From Solea solea (lineage: Eukaryota; Chordata; Actinopteri; Pleuronectiformes; Soleidae), in contig NC_081154.1 in NCBI RefSeq assembly GCF_958295425.1, forward strand, positions 19,860,951 to 19,924,950: a DNA stretch of 64,000 nucleotides. Reading direction: 5' to 3'. The first letter of the stretch is position 1; each line of letters opens with the position of its first letter. The notes beneath the pieces were generated by a model. That model saw only the letters and a program-made list of their open reading frames with translations. It did not search any database and was not told the origin of the DNA. The position numbers and the translations under genes were made by a program. Below are positions 55,792 through 64,000 of the stretch, piece after piece.

Positions 55792-58324
55792 ATGGTTTCT
55801 AGGCTGCCAAAGTTTGGCTCGCGGTCCAAATCCACGTCGGTGTCCAACAGCGTTCAGACGGAGACCTCCAGCACTGGCACCTTCACTGGCGCCGCCGGGA
55901 CCCGCCTCACCAACGGGTTCTACCACCACCCAGGCCCGGCAGGGGGAACTGGCCCCGCCTCCTCTCTGAAGCAGAATGGATTCCTAAGAGCACCGACTTC
56001 GTTCTCCATGAAATGGAGGAAGGACGACGGGACGCCACCACAGGAGGGAGGGACTAATGCAGAGGTGGAGTGGAGACGAGGGAAAAGAGGGAGTGGCTTC
56101 CAGAATCGCTCCGGGAACAACGTCCATTACGATTCTTCCCAACGGCAACAAGAATCTAAAAAAACAACCACGGCCTCTGAAGGAAAGGGGCGTGGCTTTG
56201 TCCAGACGACCACGCCCTCATCCTGGCCGTCAGCGCAGTCCAGCAGCAGAACACTTCCTGTTTCTAAACCTGGATCTGAAGTTCCCAAACCAAGCCAGAC
56301 CGCGTCCAGGCTGAACAGTGGTTTTCCTGGATCCAGACCTCGCAGTGGAACCACGGGTTCCCTGAGACAACCTCAGACCGTTCCTCGTACTGTTGGTTAT
56401 AGACCAGGTCCTGGTCCATGTTCTCGATCTGGTTCCTCGTTTCAGAAGAAAGTACCAGCCAGCCGCTCACACTCCAGTGACGGTCTCGGGTCCACTCAGA
56501 CCGTCCCGCTCTCTCAGAGCAACCGCTTTAGATCACAAAGCCTCACCCAGGTCCGGCAGCAGGCTCCGCCCATCCCCACACCCTCCTCCCTCCTTCCCTC
56601 CCCAACCATCCCTCGCTCCTCCTTCACCAGCAGAGCTGCAGAACGAGCCACTGCTCAGGCTCCGCCCACAGGTGGCAGAAAATCACCTGTTACCAGGCAG
56701 AGTCCAGAGGGGGGAGTTGGAGTGGGAGGAGTCCCACCACCCTCTGTCTTCAAGAAACCCCTCCTACCCAACCTGGGCCCCGCCTCTAGGCCCAGCGGCA
56801 TTAGCTATAAACTGACACGCCCATCTCTCTTCAAGAAGGCCCGCCCCCTGCGGGTGACTCCACCCACTGGAACAGAAGTGAAAGTGAAATCAGTCGAATT
56901 TAAATCAACGGCCGAAAACTCTTCAGGTACTGATGTCATTCTACCCGTTAATCTCATCTAATTTCACCTAATACCTGTCATTTCTTCACCAAATCTCATC
57001 TAATCTCTTACATTTCTTCACCTAATCTCCTCCATTTCTTCACCTAATGTCATCTAATCTCTTTCATTTCTTCATATAATCTCAACTAATCTCTGTCATT
57101 TCTTCACCTAATGTCATCTAATCTCTGTCATTTCTTCACCTAATGTCATCTAATCTCTTTAATTTTTTCACCTAATCTCATCTAATCTCTGTCATTTCTT
57201 CACCTAATCTCTGTCATTTCTTCACCTAATCTCATCTAATCTCTGTCATTTCTTCACCTAATCTCTGTCATTTCTTCACCTAATCTCATCTAATCTCTGT
57301 CATTTCTTCATCTGTCATCTTCTGTCTCATATTTCACACGTCTCATCTCGTCTGTTTCTGAATATTTCTATGTTTTATCTCGTCTCTCAGAAAATCCTCC
57401 AGAGACGTTGGAGGGACTGTCCACAGTGTCTCAGGCAGAGGTGTCCATGGTGGGGGAGACACTGGAGGACATGTCCATGTCTTCAACCTCGTCTCTGGAC
57501 AGAAATGACATCAGTCAGGAGGAGTACATGGACGATTTCGATAATCTCGGTAAACAACAAGGTTTTTGATGAGTATTGTGTGTTCAGTGTGTTTTTTATA
57601 ACAGTGACGTTTGTTTGTAGGAAACGGTGGAGTCGGCATTTTACTTCTCTCCAAAAATGATGAGGACGACTCGGGGCTCGACCAATCGTGTGCCAGATTT
57701 GACGATGGCGGAATGAACGTTAATGGCGTTGCCGTGGCGACAGCTCTGTGTTTCCTGGAGGACGGCATAGACTGGGCTAGCATGAAGCTAAGTGGTGAGG
57801 TTTTTTTTATAATCAACGCAGAGATCGGGAAGAATAAAAAAGATAATCTGGTTAATGTTTGTGTTTGTGCAGGCGATGGAGCGCAGCGTCACGTGACTCC
57901 GCTGTCACGCCACAGACGCTCGAGTCACCACGACGACCACGAGCAGGTAAAATGGCTGCCCGTTGCTTAGTGTTGTGTAGATGAGAGTGTTAGTAAAGCA
58001 GCGGTGTGGTCGTCGCAGGGCGGCTCGTCTCTCGACCTGTCCCCCTCTGACAGCTGTGCGTCAGACGGGACCTACATGTGGGACGAGGAGGGTCTGGAGC
58101 CACTGGGGGGCGCCATCACCTCCACCTCCATCAACACGAAGAGCAGCAACAACACGCTCCAACACAGCAGAGGGAGCTTTGACTCTGACGTCCACAGCAT
58201 CGTGAGTGTGTGTCTGTCTGTGTGAGTGTGTGTGTGTGTGTGTGTGTCGGTCTGTCTGTGTGTGTGTGTGTGTGTGTCGGTCTGTCTGTGTGTGTGTCTG
58301 TCTGTCTGTCTGTCTGTGTGTGTG

Positions 58325-58355
<31 letters not shown>

Positions 58356-59915
58356 CTGTGCGTGCGAGCGCGTGGAGTAAAGGAAGGAGAGATGAGAACA
58401 CTTGTAGATGGATTAATTTTATTTAAAGAAACACAAAGTAGGTTGTTTGAGAGGATGATGATGAAGAAGAAGGTCAGGAAATGACAAAAGCAATAAGGAG
58501 GGAAAGATGGGGGAGAGTGGGAGGGAGGGAGGGAGGGAAAAGCAGGAGGAAAGAAACAAGAACAAGGGAGGAGGAGAAGAGGAGGAACAGAGAGGTGTGT
58601 GTGTGACTAATCCTCCACAGACAAACAGAAGCTTCAAAATTAAAGGTCTAATACGTAACATTTCACATGAATCCAAACTCACTGCTGTTTACTGTCGTGA
58701 CGTCATCACACTGCGTCATGACGTCATCACACCACATCATGACGTCATCACACCACATCATGACATCATCACACCACATCATGATGGCATCACGCTGCGT
58801 CGTGATGACGTCACGCCACGTCATGATGTCATCATGCCGCGTCGTGACGTCATCACTGTCTCTGTCAGGACGTCCTGAACGATCTGGACAATCTGGACTC
58901 ATGTGACCTGGAGGACGATGATCTCATGTTGGACGCAGACTTGGCAGAAGATTTGTCTCTGCACAGCGGTGAGTACGCGTGTGTCTGTGTGTGTGTGTGT
59001 GTAAAGTAAAGATGAAGGTAAATCTGTCTTTACGTTTAAATTAATCTGCAGACGGAGACGGTTTGTCCCACATGGCCGAGTGGAGGAGGAGACAGCTCTG
59101 CTGGGGGACGCAGGACGTCCACAACGACAACGACAGGTGAGGGACGGGGCTCTCTCGGGGAAAAAGGTCACATGGTCACAGAGAAAGTGACGACTGTCTC
59201 CTCGTCTCCTCAGCGACTTCGCGTGCTACGAGCTAACGGAGGATCCTGGCAACAAGAGGACGGACGTGAACGGGGACGGAGACGTCGTACTGGACCTCTG
59301 TCCTTCAAGGTGATTCAGGACACGGTCAGAGGAACGTTTCTGCGACTGTACGCGCCCGTCTGCGGCGCCACACGCGTCTCATTCTGTCCATTTGATAAAC
59401 ACATAAAAACAGTGCAGGTCGCCACCAGGGGGCAGCATTGTGTGTGGTGTCATCATTAAATCGCACTAGTACGTGTAAAAGTACCAACTTTAGCTCGTCT
59501 CTCTGTGTTGCGATCTTTCCCCCGTCAGGACGGCCCTCCTCTCTGTGGCGACGCCCCCTGCTGGTGTGGGCGTGGACGTGGAGGACCTGGCTGAAGAATG
59601 CTCGGCGGTGCGATCGCAGCTCAAGAATCTGCAGATGTTACTGCTGCAGGTGAGTTACCGTGGCAACGACGTGTTTGTGGTTTTGAATCCGTTTGTGAAG
59701 CCTTTGTTTTTCATGTTTTCTCTCACTGTGGCTGAAGAGTTTATTAGTGACACACTCATGCTTTCATTTTGTCCTTAAAGGACGAGGACGGGGACACTGT
59801 GAGTCCTGATGTTAACGACTCGTCACAGAGCTCTGACTCTCAGGTGAACACAGTTTTACACCAACGCTGCAAATAATGAGTCTTCTTTACATTCTTTTCC
59901 TCATCAATCCATCAC

Positions 59916-59950
<35 letters not shown>

Positions 59951-62355
59951 TGGTGCAGGTGCAGCTCCTCCTGCAGGAGGTGCAGCAGCTCAGGGAGGAG
60001 CTGAGGAGTCGAGACCGAACCATCGCACACCTGCTGCAGATGGTTGGTTTATCTCATGCTAATGCTAACACATGCTAACAGCACCTCTCCTCTGGCGCCC
60101 CCCTCAGGACAAACATGAGATTGTCACCATAGCAGGAGACTTTGTATATCATCTGATATTATGGTGTGTGTGTGTGTGTGTGCGCGCAGTCTGTTCCCAC
60201 GGTGACGGCCAGGTGTCGTTGCCAGGAGACGATGGGGAGGACGGATCAACACACACAGACGAGTGTGATAGAGAGAGAGGGTGTGGCTTCACAGACGCCC
60301 AGGAGAGAAGAGGTGGTGAGAGAGTACACACACACATGCACACACACACACACAGACAGACAGACACACGCACACACACACAGACAGACACACACAGACG
60401 TGCACGCACACAGATAGACGCACAGACAGACAGACACGCACGCACACACAGACAGACAGACCGACAGACACACATACACACACAGACAGACACACGCTTA
60501 CACACAGACAGACACGCACACACACGTTGTTGTTGATCTCAAATTAAAAACTCTTATTTTGAAAGAGTCACTGTATGTGTGTGTGTGTGTGTGTGTGCGT
60601 GAACAGATGAAATTCGTTTAATCCAGATTATGAGATTAACTGAGCTCAAACATTCATGTTATTGTATCATTGTATCAAACACACACACACACACATTATA
60701 TTAATGTATTACAATCACAACAAAACGTCCTCGTCCTTTTGTCCTGCGTCTCTGTCTGTCTCTCCTTAGACTCCTCCTCTTCCTCCTCCTCTTCCTCTCC
60801 TCTCTCCGTCCTGGCAGTATCAGCGCTCCTCACCTTACAGGTGGAGGCCGAAGCCTGCTGTCCCCGCCCACCTCGCTAGAAAAAGTGAGTCACATGACTG
60901 ACACAGACCCCTCCCCCCTCCTCTGCCCCTCCCTTCTTCTCTTTTTTAAACTTTTCAAATTAGCTGTAAGATTTACTTCTTTTCTTTCCTGTGAGTGATT
61001 ACTGCTGTCCCTCTGTCTCTGTCTCTCTCTGACTCTGTCTCATGTGTCTCTCTCTGACTCTGTCTCATGTGTCTCTCTCTAACTCTGTCTCTGACTCTGT
61101 CTCATGTGTCTCTCTGACTCTGTCTCTTGTGTCTGACTCTGTCTCATGTGTCTCTGTCTCTTGTGTCTCTCCCTGACTCTGTCTCATGTGTCTCTCTTTC
61201 TCTCTCTGTCTCTTGTCTCTGACTCTGTCTCATGTGTCTCTGTCTCTTGTGTCTCATGTGTCTGTCTCTCTGTCTCTTGTGTCTGACTCTGTCTCATGTG
61301 TCTCTCTCTGACTCTCTCTTGTGTCTCTCTCTGACTCTGTCTCTGACTCTGTCTCTTGTGTCTCATGTGTCTCTCTCTGACTCTGTCTCTTGTGTCTCTC
61401 TCTGACTCTGTCTTATGTGTCTTCCTCTGACTATGTCTCTTGTGTCTTTCTCTGACTCTGATTTATGTGTCTTCCTCTGACTCTGTCTCTTGTGTCTCTC
61501 TCTGACTCTGTCTTATGTGTCTTCCTCTGACTCTGTCTCTTGTGTCTCTCTCTGACTCTGTCTCTTGTGTCTCTCTCTAACTCTGTCTCTGACTCTGTCT
61601 CTTGTGTCTCATGTGTCTCTCTCTGACTCTGTCTCATGTGTCTCTCTCTGACTCTGTCTTATGTGTCTTGCTCTGACTATGTCTCTTGTCTTTCTCTGAC
61701 TCTGACTTATGTGTCTCTCTCTGACTCTGTCTCTTGTGTCAATCTCTGACTCTGTCTTATGTGTCTTCCTCTGACTCTGTCTCTTGTGTCTCTCTCTGAC
61801 TCTGTCTCTTGTGTCTCTCTCTAACTCTGTCTCTGACTCTGTCTCTTGTGTCTCATGTGTCTCTCTCTGACTCTGTCTCATGTGTCTCTCTCTGACTCTG
61901 TCTTATGTGTCTTGCTCTGACTATGTCTCTTGTCTTTCTCTGACTCTGACTTATGTGTCTCTCTCTGACTCTGTCTCTTGTGTCAATCTCTGACTCTGTC
62001 TCTTGTGTCTCTCTCTGACTTTGTCTTATGTGTCTTCCTTTGACTATGTCTCTCTCTGACTCTGTCTTATGTGTCTTGCTCTGACTATGTCTCTTGTGTC
62101 TTTCTCTGACTCTGTCTTATGTGTCTTCCTCTGACTCTGTCTCTTGTGTCTCTCTCTGACTCTGTCTCTTGTGTCTCTGCTGTGGACAAAGGGGTGGAGC
62201 AGCTGGTCTTGTACTTCAGAGACACGTCCTGGTATTGTAGAACTTTATTAATCTTCATTATCGTCACATTCACTTCCTCACACTCACACACACACATACA
62301 TGTGACTCGAAGAGTAGGCGTGGCTAACACCTGCAGCTGGAGGCGTGTCTCTTTG

Positions 62356-62399
<44 letters not shown>

Positions 62400-63183
62400 T
62401 ACCCACGTCCACCACCAGGTGTCAGTGTTTAACCAGTGAATGTGCAGAATTGTATTCACACGTTCACTAAATGAATCTGAATTAGTTTCCCTGTGATAAA
62501 GATTAAAAGATTTGTTTTTAATAAATAGGAATATTATTTTTGTAAATTCGTTTTCTGTAAACTTTATATATGAGTCATAGTTTATGAAGCCTCATCCTCT
62601 CACACAGATTTAAACATGAATACAGCTGCAGGTTAATAAATAATAACGCGTCACGCGGACTCAGCAGCTTTTAAATAACTTTATTCATGTTGTTCATTTA
62701 TTTATCATCACTGTGTGTGTGTTTGTGAAAACATGACCTCATTCATTCATGACTGAGTGAATGAATCATTTTCTTCTTGTCTGTCAGTCACAGATATTTG
62801 ACTCCTCCCATCAGAACGACCAGGAACCATTGATGAACCAAGTGTCCACGCCCCCACCGCCAGCCCAAGCACCGCCCCCATTTTATCCTCACTCTGATGC
62901 GACCACTGACTCCACCCCCGAAGACAGAGAGGACGATGGGAATAGAGCAGTGAAGGAGACGGGAGGAGGGGGAGGAGCCTGCAGCAGATCACTCAGGCTC
63001 CCCCAACCTTCTAAACTCCGCCTCCTCCCACCTCACACCTCCACCACTGCCCCGCCTCTAAAGACCAACACATACAGGCAACCAGAGAGCGGCGTGACAT
63101 CAGGAGGTCACCTGAGGATGTCCCTGCCTCGTCTCTGCCCCGCCTCCCGACGCCAGAGACAAACTGACGGAGACGACGTTTAA
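55792..63183 (+). CDS. ccser2: CCSER2-like serine-rich coiled-coil protein
   Basis: Serine-rich protein of the CCSER family (FAM190B); mammalian CCSER2 has been linked to microtubule bundling. Exons: 55792-56926, 57391-57549, 57621-57794, 57873-57946, 58019-58201, 58869-58968, 59052-59136, 59214-59309, 59529-59649, 59781-59843, 59959-60042, 60108-60143, 60190-60323, 60818-60884, 62788-63183; phases agree, about 968 aa. Recognition rests on LPKFGSRS at the N-terminus, [35 protein letters not shown], the coiled coil ([19 protein letters not shown] and [15 protein letters not shown]), a Cys-rich CRC...HTQTS block and a basic Ser/Pro tail with PSKLR. The start has a strong Kozak context (GCCCACCATGG); an in-frame ATG at 55744 is possible. 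The exons after 60143 are less certain: ending exon 13 at 60315 would put exon 14 in another frame. Confidence 0.85.
56960..57330. repeat. Intronic minisatellite CTAATCTC / CATTTCTTCAC
   Basis: About 370 bp of CACCTAATCTCATCTAATCT and CTGTCATTTCTTCAC units in variable order, filling most of the intron between the first two coding exons. Confidence 0.9.
58206..58366. repeat. (GT)n/(GTCT)n microsatellite
   Basis: Compound GT, CTGT and GTCT run starting five bases past the exon end at 58201. Confidence 0.95.
58505..58590. repeat. Purine-rich GGGA/GGAA tract
   Basis: (GGGA)n-type homopurine stretch on plus in the same intron. Confidence 0.8.
58695..58858. promoter_or_regulatory. Tandem array of CRE palindromes in ccser2-like intron
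   Basis: A repeat of about 20 bp (TGACGTCATCACACCACATCA-like) with five exact TGACGTCA palindromes and several one-base variants. It ends about 10 bp before the exon at 58869. This is the CREB/ATF site; function is inferred only. Confidence 0.6.
59421..59436 (+). promoter_or_regulatory. Strong CTCF-like motif in ccser2-like intron
   Basis: GCCACCAGGGGGCAGC matches the vertebrate CTCF core at essentially every position. It lies in an intron, isolated from any repeat I recognise. Confidence 0.55.
59922..59948. repeat. (GT)n microsatellite
   Basis: GT run ending 10 bp before the exon at 59959. Confidence 0.9.
60327..60530. repeat. (CACAGA)n compound microsatellite
   Basis: CACA, CAGA and CACG units, immediately after the Cys-rich exon. 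The long frames here on both strands are artefacts. Confidence 0.95.
61015..62180. repeat. CTCTGTCTC-type minisatellite with a 244-bp higher-order duplication
   Basis: Tandem units around CTCTCTCTGACTCTGTCT and (C/T)(A/T)TGTGT. A block around 61555-61790 is repeated almost exactly 244 bp further on (61799-62034). It lies in the last long intron. Minus-strand [13 protein letters not shown] frames are artefacts. Confidence 0.95.
62358..62398. repeat. (GT)n microsatellite
   Basis: About 20 GT units. Confidence 0.95.
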
Positions 63184-64000
63184 ACTTTTAACCTCTGCTC
63201 CGCCTCCTGACCCCAACTGCTCCGCCTCCTGACCCCAACCGCCATTGTAATGCACTGCTGCAACTGTCACTCAACCGCTGCTCCATCCATTGCTCCACCC
63301 TCCTCTCAAACTGCTACTGAAGCCGTCATCGGATTAAAGGATTAGATTAGGCTTAATCTGAAAGTTGAGGTGACTGCAGAAATCTTTATTAATTATTTAA
63401 CATATTTATTATCGATTGAATTTAAAATAATATTTAAAGTTTATTTATGTTAAAGCTGCTGTACGCGAGTTTTCTTCAGTATTTGTTTTTTTCATTGTTG
63501 CTAATTTAATCTGAAACCTTGTTTTATCGTCTTTATTTTTTAAATAAATTAAACATTGGCTAACTTTAGATAATCTGTCTAAAGTGCAAAAAAACTCCGC
63601 CTTCATGTCACATTTCAGTTTTTAAAACTTTTATTAGTTATTAAAGTTATTTGGATCGATCACAAACTGATGTTTGACCTCCGGAGAGGAGTCATGTGAC
63701 CTCAGGCTCCTCCCACCATGGATTCTTGTTTGTTTTAGACAGAAGGGGGCGGATCCCGCTGCAGCGGGAATCCGTGCCATGTTTTCACTCTGACCTGCTC
63801 TGACGATCTCTGCGCTACAAGCCCCTCCTTCCCTCGGGTTGGCCCCTCCTCCAGACTGAAGGAGGCGGTCTTTCATCACAAGAATAAACTCCTGACCTTT
63901 TTTTTTACTTTCTGATCCTTGACTTTTTTAAATCACATGACCACAACAAATCAAAAATGTTAAAGAAAATCTTTTACGCACGTTTAGACTCAGAAGTTAG
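63184..64000 (+). other. 3' UTR and downstream flank of ccser2-like gene
   Basis: Opens with an imperfect 27-bp duplication (CTCCGCCTCCTGACCCCAAC at about 63199 and 63221). AATAAA signals lie at 63543-63548 and 63883-63888; the second is followed by a T-rich stretch. No further gene is visible to the end of the window. Confidence 0.6.

Noticed and set aside
55638..56470. Minus-strand frames opposite the first ccser2-like exon
   Set aside because: Shadows of a GC-rich coding exon; no motifs and no splice support.
60149..60536. Cys-rich and Thr/His-rich frames on both strands
   Set aside because: Come from (CACAGA)n; only the plus frame at 60190-60323 continues the ccser2-like protein.
61184..62459. 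Minus-strand Arg/Glu/Thr-rich frames
   Set aside because: Translation of a CT-rich tandem repeat; no conserved protein.
1..64000. CRISPR array, operon or bacterial-type defence system
   Set aside because: The spliced genes, LINEs and microsatellites show vertebrate DNA; direct repeats found are tandem or transposon-derived, without spacer structure.

Overview
The window is teleost-fish genomic DNA. Three things show this: an NLRC3-like NLR gene with the fish-specific FISNA-NACHT-LRR-B30.2 layout, a dense mix of fish-type LINEs (L1, L2, CR1/Rex1-like and an R4/Rex6-like element), SINE, hAT, Kolobok-like and foldback DNA elements, and a ccser2-like vertebrate gene at the right end. All coding calls rest on reading translations and splice signals; no database search was possible.

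Layout. 1-2856: a broken NLR copy (two exons kept, start exons and most of NACHT lost), fused at base 196 to a fragment of a Kolobok-like transposon. 2857-23010: a degraded L1 (L1-A, minus strand) that holds a second, full-length-looking L1 (L1-B, 5941-21380, 14-bp target duplication). L1-B in turn holds a 9.7-kb two-unit tandem repeat (7431-17128) and a 0.55-kb LTR-like insert (about 17985-18530). 23020-25500: a duplicon also present at 41140-44690, a short hairpin and the start of a hAT-type transposase (BED finger). 25495-32020: an R4-like LINE (minus) split by a CR1/Rex1-like LINE (plus; itself holding an L2 piece) and by a tRNA-derived SINE (itself holding an L2 piece).

32995-40665: the one apparently intact NLR gene (minus strand). 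I could assemble nine coding exons with fully consistent phases (3393 nt, 1130 aa), with a perfect 29-bp hairpin just past the stop codon. 41531-44358: a foldback element with about 410-bp inverted arms that contains a TTAA-flanked Kolobok-like element with a THAP remnant. 44752-47870: a nearly complete L2 with an SGNH-esterase ORF1, endonuclease and reverse transcriptase. 48490-52160: a second R4 copy and a third, 3'-end NLR fragment, bracketed by a direct duplication.

52380-63888: a ccser2-like gene (plus strand) with a CpG-rich first exon carrying CRE and NRF1 sites and (CAG)8, a long intron with a 30-bp minisatellite, and about 15 coding exons. Its introns hold several tandem arrays, including one made of CRE palindromes. 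The two single-copy-like genes point toward each other's upstream sides, separated by the L2/R4 block. NLR copies 1 and 3, the R4 copies and the flanking duplicons show that the left 52 kb was built by repeated segmental duplication followed by transposon insertion, as expected for teleost NLR clusters.
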